DNA from: Winogradskyella psychrotolerans RS-3
GTDB lineage: Bacteria; Bacteroidota; Bacteroidia; Flavobacteriales; Flavobacteriaceae
DNA length: 64,000 nucleotides
NCBI RefSeq assembly: GCF_000427335.1
Contig: NZ_ATMR01000126.1
Span: forward strand, 56,363 to 120,362
Direction of reading: 5' to 3'
Shown in pieces: positions 51,148 to 59,008 of the stretch. Position numbers and translations under genes: made by a program. The notes beneath the pieces are model-generated. The model did no database searches. It had not been told where the DNA came from and saw only the letters and a program-made list of their open reading frames with translations. Every line of letters starts with the position of its first letter. Within the stretch, counting starts at the first letter, position 1.

Positions 51148-51267
51148 CATGAATACTCTTTTTGCTAATTTTAAAACATTTGAGACTAACTCTAAAGTGT
51201 CTTCTAATGCTGAAAATTGGTAATCTTCATTTAAAGTAGGTTCTGGTAGATTTGATTGAGTTTTCAT
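51142..51267 (-). CDS. Possible small protein, 41 residues
   Basis: ATG 51267 opens a 41-codon frame that ends just inside the 3' end of the ABC gene. The product begins MKTQSNLPEPTLNEDYQF and continues with an amphipathic helix (ALEDTLELVSNVLKLAKRV). The helix is plausible, but no family is recognised and no promoter is clear, so this is a tentative call. It fills the stretch after the ABC gene, which otherwise holds nothing. Confidence 0.35.
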   Translation of the reverse strand: MKTQSNLPEPTLNEDYQFSALEDTLELVSNVLKLAKRVFML

Positions 51268-51532
51268 AAGCAGGAATTTATGATCGATTTGGGGCAAAAA
51301 GGTAAATTGCGGTTTATGTTAAATCAGTTAATAATAGGTTAATTTGGGGACTGCAATATGGAATATATTTTCAATATATCTGCCTAAATACATTATAAAT
51401 CGATGAAATGCAATTATTTTTAACATTAAGAGCCCTAAATGAGGAATTTACTCACAAAAAAGCCGTTATAAAATAACGGCTCTAGTTTTATATTATAGAA
51501 TTATTTATAATGGCATTTCAGGTATATCTCCT

Positions 51533-52159
51533 TCAATAATCAGCTCTCCCTCTGTTGCATTTTTTGATGTCTTCTATAGAGACTCCAGGTGCGCGTTCTA
51601 AAAGTTTAAACCCTTTTGGTGTTACTTCTATAACCGCCATATTTGTTACTATTTTCTTCACACAACCAACTCCTGTTAACGGTAAAGAACAATTTTTGAG
51701 CAACTTAGACTCACCTGCTCTATTGGTATGCATCATAGCTACAATTATATTCTCTGCACTAGCCACTAAATCCATAGCGCCTCCCATCCCTTTAACCATT
51801 TTACCTGGAATTTTCCAATTGGCTATATCACCATTTTCTGACACTTCCATTGCTCCAAGTATCGTTAAATCAACGTGTTGACCTCTAATCATAGCAAAAC
51901 TCATTGCTGAATCAAAAAATGAAGCTCCTGGCAATGTTGTTATGGTCTGTTTTCCTGCATTAATAATATCTGCATCCTCCTCTCCTTCAAAAGGAAATGG
52001 CCCCATTCCCAAAACACCATTCTCACTCTGAAATTCTACTTCAATATCATCCCTTACATAATTAGCAACTAACGTAGGTATACCAATACCTAAGTTTACG
52101 TAATATCCATCTTGTACTTCCTTTGCAATTCGTTTTGCTATTCCGTTTTTATCTAACAT
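51533..52159 (-). CDS. scoB: 3-oxoacid CoA-transferase subunit B
   Basis: With subunit A this enzyme moves CoA from succinyl-CoA to acetoacetate. The product has the SENG active-site motif (EVEFQSENGVLGMG, with the catalytic Glu) and the N-terminal NLGIGIPTLVANYV pattern. ATG 52159 gives 208 residues beginning MLDKNGIAKRIAKEV. The frame also has an ATG at 52171, but that codon lies within a palindromic repeat (52170-52189), so 52159 is preferred. It is separated from subunit A by a short region with two palindromes. Confidence 0.9.
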   Translation of the reverse strand: MLDKNGIAKRIAKEVQDGYYVNLGIGIPTLVANYVRDDIEVEFQSENGVLGMGPFPFEGEEDADIINAGKQTITTLPGASFFDSAMSFAMIRGQHVDLTILGAMEVSENGDIANWKIPGKMVKGMGGAMDLVASAENIIVAMMHTNRAGESKLLKNCSLPLTGVGCVKKIVTNMAVIEVTPKGFKLLERAPGVSIEDIKKCNRGRADY

Positions 52160-52169
52160 ATCTACTGTC

Positions 52170-52189
52170 ATTCCTGCGAAAGCAGGAAT
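52170..52189. repeat. ATTCCTGC palindrome, unit 1
   Basis: ATTCCTGC-GAAA-GCAGGAAT, a perfect 8-4-8 hairpin between the CoA-transferase subunit genes, overlapping an upstream ATG of subunit B. Confidence 0.8.
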
Positions 52190-52221
52190 CTATTTAATTA
52201 AAACTTTATCTCTACTAGTGG

Positions 52222-52241
52222 ATTCCTGCCTTCGCAGGAAT
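52222..52241. repeat. ATTCCTGC palindrome, unit 2
   Basis: ATTCCTGC-CTTC-GCAGGAAT, a second perfect hairpin 32 bases from unit 1. Both are flanked by TGA or TCA, giving an overall inverted pair of a dispersed repeat family. Confidence 0.8.
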
Positions 52242-52260
52242 GACAAACTTTATATACTAT

Positions 52261-52962
52261 TTAACTCTTTTGTCTTACCGTTAGTTGCTCAATTCTCTTT
52301 TCGTATGTTTCTCCTTTAAAAATACGTTGCACAAAAATACCTGGTACATGAATTTGATTAGGATCTAACTCTCCGACTGGTACTAATTCTTCAACCTCAG
52401 CAACTGTTATTTTTGCTGCTCCGCACATTACAGGATTAAAATTACGAGCCGTTCCTTTAAATATTAAGTTGCCGGCAGCATCACCTTTCCATGCTTTTAC
52501 AAAAGCAAAGTCAGCTTTAAAGGCATGCTCTAAGACATACATTTTTCCATCAAATTCTCGGGTTTCTTTACCTTCTGCAACTTCTGTTCCATAGCCCGCA
52601 GGTGTGTATATGGCAGGAAATCCTGCTTGTGCAGCTCTACAACGTTCTGCTAAGGTACCTTGAGGAATTAACTCAACGTCTAATTCACCTGAAAGCATTT
52701 GTCGTTCAAACTCATCGTTTTCACCAACATAAGATGAGACCATCTTTTTAATTTGCTTTTGATGTAGTAATAAGCCTAAGCCAAAATCATCGACTCCGGC
52801 ATTATTAGATATACAAGTCAGTCCTTTTATATTACGTTTTACGAGGTCGGCAATGGCATTTTCTGGTATTCCAGATAAGCCAAAACCACCGAACATAAAG
52901 GTCATATTATCACTGACGCCTTTTAGAGCTTCAGAAATATTGTCCACTTTTTTATTAATCAT
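52261..52962 (-). CDS. scoA: 3-oxoacid CoA-transferase subunit A
   Basis: The 233-residue protein has the CoA-transferase family I pattern: [20 protein letters not shown] (CoA-binding loop), [20 protein letters not shown], and the [21 protein letters not shown] region. It pairs with subunit B, the next gene on the same strand 101 bases away. Together they activate acetoacetate for use as carbon source or act in the breakdown of ketone bodies and branched amino acids. Confidence 0.92.
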   Translation of the reverse strand: MINKKVDNISEALKGVSDNMTFMFGGFGLSGIPENAIADLVKRNIKGLTCISNNAGVDDFGLGLLLHQKQIKKMVSSYVGENDEFERQMLSGELDVELIPQGTLAERCRAAQAGFPAIYTPAGYGTEVAEGKETREFDGKMYVLEHAFKADFAFVKAWKGDAAGNLIFKGTARNFNPVMCGAAKITVAEVEELVPVGELDPNQIHVPGIFVQRIFKGETYEKRIEQLTVRQKS

Positions 52963-53054
52963 ATTTAGAAAAATTTTGCTTCTGAAAAATACAAAACTAA
53001 GTCCTAAATTTATAATTAATAGTCATAAAAGAAGAGTGTGATTATTCCGGGTAA

Positions 53055-55412
53055 CTAGAAATCTAACTGAATATTATCGACACCATCAGACTCATCAAGA
53101 ATATCGCCTTCGTCTTTAGCTGTACAGTCAATATCAATTTTTAAATTTGAAGGTTTTTCAAATTGTCCTTTAGACACTTCTAAGGTTTCATCTGCATAAC
53201 AAGCGTTCATGTATAATCCCCAAATTGGCAATGCCATTGAAGCACCTTGACCATAAGTAATGGTTCTAAAATGCGCTGCTCTATCTTCTGCACCAACCCA
53301 AACACCAGTAACTAAATTTGGCACCATACCCATAAACCAACCGTCACTCTGGTTTTGCGTAGTACCTGTTTTACCTGCAATTGGATTTTGTAAATCATAA
53401 GGATAACCCGTCATGACTTCTCTATACATTTGATTGTACTTATCAACTCCTTTAGATCTTAAACGTCCTCCGGAACCCGCTTTTGTAACACCTTCCATAA
53501 GATTTACAGTTACATAAGCAACTTCTTCACTTAACACATCTTTACTCTCAGGAACAAATTGATATAGAATCGTACCATTTTTATCTTCAATACGCGTCAC
53601 CATTACGGGTTTGTTGTAAACCCCTTTATTCGCAAACGTAGAATAGGCTGCAACCATTTCATAAACACTGATATCTGCTGTTCCTAAAGCAATAGCCGGA
53701 ACTGGTAGAATCTCTGATGTAATCCCCAGTTTTCTAGCCATTTCAACAACAGGTTGTGGTCCAACTTCATTCATTAAACGTGCTGTAATTGTATTTGTTG
53801 AACTCGCTAAGGCATCTTTTAGCGTTTGCTCACCTGAATAGTTACCATCCGAATTTTTAGTTGTCCAAGGTTCTGGATTTCCAAATTTATTGGCTTCAAT
53901 TGTAATTGGTGCTCTTGGAAATATATCACAAGGAGACAACTGTAATTGATCGATTGCTGTAGCATAAACAAAAGGCTTAAACGTAGAACCGACTTGACGC
54001 GCTCCCTGATTTACCATATCGTATTGGAAGTGTCTATAATTCATACCTCCAACCCAAGCTTTTACATGACCCGTTTGTGGGTCCATAGACATCATTCCTG
54101 TGCGTAAAAACGATTTATAATAACGCATAGAATCTATAGGTTTCATAATGGTATCTATCTCACTAGCATCACCATCTATCCATTTAAAAACCCTCATTTC
54201 CGTTGGTTTCTGAAACGACGCTTCAATTTCCTTATCTGACTTTCCTTGCTTTTTAAGAATTCTCCAACGCTCACCACGTCTCATTCCATCACTCATCAAT
54301 TTATTAACCTCAGCAGTACTAAGATCTAAGAAAGGTGCTGTTTTATTGCGCTCTGGCGTATTCTGATTATCAAATTCAGCTTGTAACCTTGGCATGTGTT
54401 GATTTACGGCGTTTTCAGCATATTGCTGCATACGCGAATCTATAGTTGTAAAAATTTTAAGCCCATCAGTATACAAGTCGTACTTATCACCATCTGGTTT
54501 TCTATTCTTATCATCCTTTGCCCAATCTTTCATAAAACCCCTTAGGTATTCTCTAAAATATGTCGCAATCCCTTCTCTATGCGATTCAGGTGAATAATTT
54601 AAATCTAATTCTGTTTTTTGAAGCGAATCTTTTTCTGTTTCTGTGATGTAATCGTATTTAGCCATTTGAGCTAAGACAACATTTCGTCTATTTCTAACAC
54701 CTACAGGATTCTTATGTGGTCTTGGGTTGTATAAGGAAGAATTCTTAAACATACCAACTAACATTGCTGATTCTTTGACATCTAAGTCTCTTGGTTCTTT
54801 TCCGAAATAGATACGAGATGCAGAACGTATACCATCACCATTATTACCAAAATCATAGATATTGAAATACATGGCAATAATTTCTTCCTTTGTGTACTGG
54901 CGTTCTAAACGAATGGCTATGACCCATTCTTGTATTTTTTGAATTATAGCATTTGTTGTATTGTCTTTATCCCTAACACCAATAAATAATTGTCTAGCTA
55001 ACTGTTGCGATATGGTACTTGCTCCACCTTTACTTCCTAAAAAGACAAAAGCTCTTAGAGTTCCTCTGCCATCAATACCAGAATGATCATAATGACGTAC
55101 ATCTTCTGTAGCAATTAAGGCATCTACTAAATTTTTTGGTAAATCTTCATAACCAATTGGAGTTCTGTTATCATCAAAATAAAACTTACCTAATGTTTGA
55201 TCATCTGAAGATATTATTTCTGAAGCCAAATTGGTTTCAGGATTTTCTAATCTTGTATAGTCTGGCATTTCACCTAAAACTCCCCAAGATGCCAATAGAA
55301 ATACTAATACTACAGCTAAGATACCACCTAAAAATACTATCCAAAACCAACGTACATATTTTGAAAAATCTAACGTTTCTGATTTAGATTTCGTTGTCTT
55401 CTTTTTTGCCAT
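53055..55412 (-). CDS. Class A penicillin-binding protein (PBP1A-like)
   Basis: The 785-residue protein has a cytoplasmic basic tail, one membrane span (about 20-45), a GT51 glycosyltransferase domain (EDVRHYDHSGIDGRGTLRAF, RQLARQLFIG, KEEIIAMYFN) and a transpeptidase with SxxK (GSTFKPF), SxN (ASSTNTITA) and KTG (AGKTGTTQNQSDGWF). It polymerises and cross-links peptidoglycan. ATG 55412 is preferred to the GTG at 55418. It starts six bases after the gldH stop, so transcription with gldH and ricT is likely. Confidence 0.92.
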   Translation of the reverse strand: MAKKKTTKSKSETLDFSKYVRWFWIVFLGGILAVVLVFLLASWGVLGEMPDYTRLENPETNLASEIISSDDQTLGKFYFDDNRTPIGYEDLPKNLVDALIATEDVRHYDHSGIDGRGTLRAFVFLGSKGGASTISQQLARQLFIGVRDKDNTTNAIIQKIQEWVIAIRLERQYTKEEIIAMYFNIYDFGNNGDGIRSASRIYFGKEPRDLDVKESAMLVGMFKNSSLYNPRPHKNPVGVRNRRNVVLAQMAKYDYITETEKDSLQKTELDLNYSPESHREGIATYFREYLRGFMKDWAKDDKNRKPDGDKYDLYTDGLKIFTTIDSRMQQYAENAVNQHMPRLQAEFDNQNTPERNKTAPFLDLSTAEVNKLMSDGMRRGERWRILKKQGKSDKEIEASFQKPTEMRVFKWIDGDASEIDTIMKPIDSMRYYKSFLRTGMMSMDPQTGHVKAWVGGMNYRHFQYDMVNQGARQVGSTFKPFVYATAIDQLQLSPCDIFPRAPITIEANKFGNPEPWTTKNSDGNYSGEQTLKDALASSTNTITARLMNEVGPQPVVEMARKLGITSEILPVPAIALGTADISVYEMVAAYSTFANKGVYNKPVMVTRIEDKNGTILYQFVPESKDVLSEEVAYVTVNLMEGVTKAGSGGRLRSKGVDKYNQMYREVMTGYPYDLQNPIAGKTGTTQNQSDGWFMGMVPNLVTGVWVGAEDRAAHFRTITYGQGASMALPIWGLYMNACYADETLEVSKGQFEKPSNLKIDIDCTAKDEGDILDESDGVDNIQLDF

Positions 55413-55417
55413 ATTCA

Positions 55418-55921
55418 CTACTTTTGAGCTTGTTCTACTCTAAAACCAATATCTGTTATTCCTTGTAAATTCTCGACACCATTAACAACACCATTATTTC
55501 GCATAGCGTGTTGAATGTTGACCGTATATTCACCTTCTTCATTAAATTTAAAAGGCTGATCGAAACCTCTAAACCATAATTTATTTTCTTTTAAATCTGA
55601 AAAGCCAGTACCTAAAAGTTCACCATTTGGTGCTGCCATTTTATATTCCAAAGTATCTTTTACAACCTTTCCGTTGGGATAGTCAATATCTACAATAAGA
55701 AATAAGTTGCTAAATTTATAAGCATTAGTATTCCTTAAATTAACAAATAAGTTATAATTTTTTAATGTGTCTGGTGCTTTAAATTTAAAACTCGCTACCG
55801 AATCTTTATGCCATTGGTTTGGCACGGATTTGTAGGTATCAAATACAGCATCCGAGTCGCAACTTGTGAATAAAAAACAACTGATAATTACAAGAAATAA
55901 CCCATTAACTTTTCTTAGCAT
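55418..55921 (-). CDS. gldH: Gliding motility lipoprotein GldH
   Basis: ATG 55921 gives a 167-residue lipoprotein with the signal MLRKVNGLFLVIISCFLFTSC (lipobox FTSC). The mature part has the GldH pattern: KSVPNQWHKDSVASFKFKAPDTLKNYNLFVNLRNTNAYKFSNLFL and IQHAMRNNGVVNGVENLQGITDIGFRVEQ. GldH is one of the lipoproteins required for gliding and secretion in flavobacteria. Its start overlaps the end of the upstream RicT-like gene by 17 bases. Confidence 0.9.
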   Translation of the reverse strand: MLRKVNGLFLVIISCFLFTSCDSDAVFDTYKSVPNQWHKDSVASFKFKAPDTLKNYNLFVNLRNTNAYKFSNLFLIVDIDYPNGKVVKDTLEYKMAAPNGELLGTGFSDLKENKLWFRGFDQPFKFNEEGEYTVNIQHAMRNNGVVNGVENLQGITDIGFRVEQAQK

Positions 55922-57122
55922 TTGGCTTTGGCTTTGCATTAGAACTTTGATTGCGGTTTCGATTTCGAGTTTTGTTTTTGTTGTTATTTTGGGTGTTCTT
56001 ATTGTTTTTACGTTTCTTATTCGATTTTGGATTATCGAAACGTGTTAAACTATCTTGCCCTACAACGTTTTCAAACTCGTTTTTAGTGTCTTGAATATGC
56101 TCAACAGCATATTCTTCTAAACTTGCTACTATTTCTTTATTCTTATTCTTTTTAATAATTTCATTAGCTTGATCTGTAGTGATAATGTGCCAATTCATCC
56201 ATTCACCTTCATAAGCATACCACATTAAACCTTTAAAAATATCTGTTTTCTGACAAACGGCATTTCCTTTTTCAGTATATAATTTTGTATCCGCTTTAGG
56301 GAACGCTTTTAATGCATCTAAATAAGAATCTAACTCGTAATTAAGACAACATTTTAATTTTCCACATTGTCCTGCGAGTTTTAAAGGGTTTAAAGATAAT
56401 TGCTGATAGCGTGCCGCTGAAGTGCTCACAGATCTAAAATCCGTTAACCATGTAGAACAACACAATTCTCTACCACAAGAGCCAATACCACCAAGCCTTG
56501 CTGCTTCTTGTCTAAAGCCGACTTGCTTCATCTCAATACGTGTTCTAAACTCACGTGCAAAGACTTTAATTAACTCTCTAAAATCTACACGTTCTTCTGC
56601 AGTGTAGTAGAATGTAGCTTTGCTGCCATCTCCTTGAAATTCTATATCTGAAATTTTCATTTTCAGCTTCAAATCTATAGCAAATTGACGTGCTTTAACC
56701 TTCATTGGTTCTTCCTTATCTCTAGCGGCAGACCAAATGTCGATGTCTTTTTGCGATGCTTTTCGGTATATTTTTAAAACATTTTCAGCGTCATCAAGTC
56801 TTACTTTTTTGCGCTTCATTTGTATACTTACCAATTCACCTGTCAGTGTAACCATACCAATATCGTGACCAGATTTTGCCTGAGTCGCCACAATATCTCC
56901 TATGCTTAGCGTAAGTTTTTCGGTGTTTTTATAATAGTGTTTTCTACCATTTTTAAAACGCACTTCAACACCAATAAAGGGTTCTTGTCCGTTTGGTAGT
57001 GACATATTAGCTAACCAGTCAAAAACAGTAAGTTTATTGCAGCTATCTGTACCACAAGTTCCATTGCTTTTGCATCCTTTTGGTTGGCCATCTTCTCCAG
57101 TTGAGCAACTGTTACAAGCCAT
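55905..57122 (-). CDS. ricT: PSP1-domain protein, RicT/YaaT-like
   Basis: The 405-residue protein has a Cys-rich N-terminus (MACNSCSTG, then CKSNGTCGTDSCNKL), a PSP1 domain (about 150-310, TYYTAEERVDFRELIKVFAREFRTRIEMKQVGFRQEAARLGGIGSCGRELCCSTWL and GKLKCCLNYELD) and a low-complexity tail of Lys, Asn and Arg. RicT in Firmicutes forms an iron-sulfur complex that adjusts RNA processing by RNase Y; the cysteines here are in the same motifs. In flavobacteria it sits upstream of gldH, as here. The tail is disordered and probably RNA-binding. Confidence 0.85.
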   Translation of the reverse strand: MACNSCSTGEDGQPKGCKSNGTCGTDSCNKLTVFDWLANMSLPNGQEPFIGVEVRFKNGRKHYYKNTEKLTLSIGDIVATQAKSGHDIGMVTLTGELVSIQMKRKKVRLDDAENVLKIYRKASQKDIDIWSAARDKEEPMKVKARQFAIDLKLKMKISDIEFQGDGSKATFYYTAEERVDFRELIKVFAREFRTRIEMKQVGFRQEAARLGGIGSCGRELCCSTWLTDFRSVSTSAARYQQLSLNPLKLAGQCGKLKCCLNYELDSYLDALKAFPKADTKLYTEKGNAVCQKTDIFKGLMWYAYEGEWMNWHIITTDQANEIIKKNKNKEIVASLEEYAVEHIQDTKNEFENVVGQDSLTRFDNPKSNKKRKNNKNTQNNNKNKTRNRNRNQSSNAKPKPNAKKS

Positions 57123-57262
57123 AAAATTTTATATATTAAATCTAGACCATTAAAAGCCTAGATATAGGATTCGTAAATAATTAATGAGTAAAGATAAAAC
57201 TATTTATGGACTTCTTACGGCATTGTCATTTTAGAAACAAATATAACAGAGTAAGGCGTGAT

Positions 57263-58330
57263 TTATTTGGGCTCAAAGCTTTCAAAGATATTACGCAAAT
57301 CCTTTTTAAAAGGTAAATGATCTGCACGTCCTTTTTTGAAAATATCGTTACTATTACCTTGTCCTTTTCGCAGTGCTTTCTGTTCTTCGAATGGCAATTG
57401 GTTTATCTCCATACAATTTGAAGAACAACAGTTTTCCATTTTTTCTTTACACTCATCACATTGAATAAATAATAAATGACACGCTTCATTAGCACAATTG
57501 GTATGCAAATCTGCAGGATTTCCACATTGGTGACAATTCGCAATGACATCATCAGAAATACGTTCAGATCGTCTTTCATCGAATACGAAGTTTTTACCTA
57601 AAAATTTATTTTCTAAACCTTCAGCTTCAATTTGCCTAACGTAGTTGATGATACCACCTTCTAATTGAAATACGTTTTTAAAGCCTTTATGCTTGTAATA
57701 GGCACTTGCTTTTTCGCATCGGATTCCTCCAGTACAATACATTACAAGTTTCTTATCTTCTTTGTGTTCTCTTAAATCTTCTTCAATTAAATCTAAAGAT
57801 TCACGAAACGTATCTACATCTGGTGTTACGGCATTTTTAAAATGACCGATTTCACTTTCGTAATGGTTTCGCATATCTACCAAAACGGTGTTTGGATCTT
57901 CAATAAGCTCATTAAACTTTTCAGCATTAACATGAACTCCTTTGTTAGTCACATCAAAAGATGCATCGTTTAAACCGTCTGCGACTATTTTGTTACGCAC
58001 TTTAACTTTCAATTTTAAAAATGCAAAATTATCGTGCTCAACGGCAATATTTAATCTTACATTTTCTAAAAATGAAATGGTGTCTAAATGGTTTTTGAAT
58101 GGCTCAAAATTTTCTGCAGGTACAGAAAGTTGGGCATTAATACCTTCGTTTGCCACATAAATTCTTCCAAGAACCTCTAATTGGTCCCAAGCAAGAAATA
58201 GGTGATTTCTAAAAATTTCGGTATTGTTGATTTTGGCGTACTTGTAGAAAGAGACTGTTAAGCGTTCTTTTCCCGCTTGTTCAATAAGTTCTGCTCTCTC
58301 CTTAGCACTTAAGTTATTGTACAGTTGCAT
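57263..58330 (-). CDS. trhO: Rhodanese-related tRNA uridine-34 hydroxylase, TrhO
   Basis: TrhO hydroxylates U34 of certain tRNAs, using oxygen. The 355-residue protein has the UPF0176-type N-terminal domain (IYVANEGINAQLSVPAENFEPF) and a rhodanese domain with active-site CTGGIRCEKASAY (Cys near 199). A C-terminal zinc-like region follows with many cysteines (CHQCGNPADLHTNC, CHLLF, CDECKEKMENCCSSNC). It is monocistronic on the minus strand. The family assignment is firm. Confidence 0.9.
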   Translation of the reverse strand: MQLYNNLSAKERAELIEQAGKERLTVSFYKYAKINNTEIFRNHLFLAWDQLEVLGRIYVANEGINAQLSVPAENFEPFKNHLDTISFLENVRLNIAVEHDNFAFLKLKVKVRNKIVADGLNDASFDVTNKGVHVNAEKFNELIEDPNTVLVDMRNHYESEIGHFKNAVTPDVDTFRESLDLIEEDLREHKEDKKLVMYCTGGIRCEKASAYYKHKGFKNVFQLEGGIINYVRQIEAEGLENKFLGKNFVFDERRSERISDDVIANCHQCGNPADLHTNCANEACHLLFIQCDECKEKMENCCSSNCMEINQLPFEEQKALRKGQGNSNDIFKKGRADHLPFKKDLRNIFESFEPK

Positions 58331-58543
58331 GCTATACTAATTTTTAAGGTTAAAGAATTACATAAAAAACATAAGACCGCTTCGCTTTAAGAGCAAAAAA
58401 ACAAGACTAGACCGTAATTAAATTACAATCATTCTTAAGTTAAAAGCATCATTCTAAAAACGAGCAACTTCTATCTTAATCTTATATTCCATTAATACAA
58501 AGGTATCGTTTTTACTGAAAACGCTTCAAAATAAGCATAAAAA

Positions 58544-58572
58544 AAAGCACCTTGAATATTTCAAAGTGCTTT
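58544..58572 (-). terminator. Minus-strand terminator without a long gene in front
   Basis: AAAGCAC-CTTGAA and TTCAAAGTGCTTT form a stem with a short TATT loop. On the minus strand it is followed by a T run of about eight. It has no normal gene upstream, so a short transcript from 58750 or so is suggested. Confidence 0.7.
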
Positions 58573-58706
58573 ACTAGATTAACTTATCAACTTAAAACAA
58601 ATTAAAAAGTTAATCTACATCGGCTTAACAGTTATTGAGGGTTAACAAACGATAACTGAAACACCTAATGCTTTACTAGCTTATATTAAAAAGAAGAAAA
58701 ATAGCT

Positions 58707-58748
58707 CTACTTTTTAAGGGCAATCATAGCAATCATTTCCTTTTTCAT
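58707..58748 (-). other. 13-codon frame in the minus-strand transcript
   Basis: The frame MKKEMIAMIALKK starts at the predicted transcript start of the ECF-like promoter, and the region from it to the terminator is about 200 bases. It could be a leader peptide, a tiny protein or chance within an sRNA. Nothing homologous is recognised. Confidence 0.3.
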
Positions 58749-58753
58749 TTAGT

Positions 58754-58779
58754 AGATGCAAAAAGTGTAAAATGGTTGC
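58754..58779 (-). promoter_or_regulatory. ECF-sigma-like promoter of the minus-strand transcript
   Basis: On the minus strand GCAACC (58779-58774), 14 bases, GCATCT (58759-58754). It has the same spacing as the pair before the lipocalin-like lipoprotein at 1603-1628, including ATTT directly after GCAACC. Confidence 0.45.
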
Positions 58780-58963
58780 GTCAAAATAATAAAAAATATG
58801 ATGTCTTTTTAAAGACGAATAACTTAGACATGCTTTTATTGCATAGACTTCCATAGAACTAGTAAATCAATTACCTACAAACTAATAGAAAATGAATCTT
58901 ACTTTATGATTGTATATACGCATACCCCTCGCTAAAAATAAATTAAAATAATCGCTATTTTTA

Positions 58964-58994
58964 TTTGGAATAAATATAAATAAGGATATTTTTG
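58964..58994 (+). promoter_or_regulatory. Promoter of the TonB receptor gene
   Basis: TTTG (58964-58967), 19 bases, TATTTTTG (58987-58994), a good match to the consensus. It places the transcript start a few bases before the GTG at 59009, which supports that unusual start codon. Confidence 0.65.
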
Positions 58995-59008
58995 CCAAAA
59001 ATTTAGAC

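Larger units (their letters stand above)
58331..59008. other. Intergenic region of 678 bases with a probable short minus-strand transcript
   Basis: No gene of normal length is seen. The minus strand holds an ECF-like promoter (58779-58754), a 13-codon frame starting at the predicted transcript start (58748-58707), and a terminator (58572-58544). The plus strand holds the TonB-receptor promoter (58964-58994). The remaining 58331-58540 is AT-rich with no clear feature. Confidence 0.55.
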
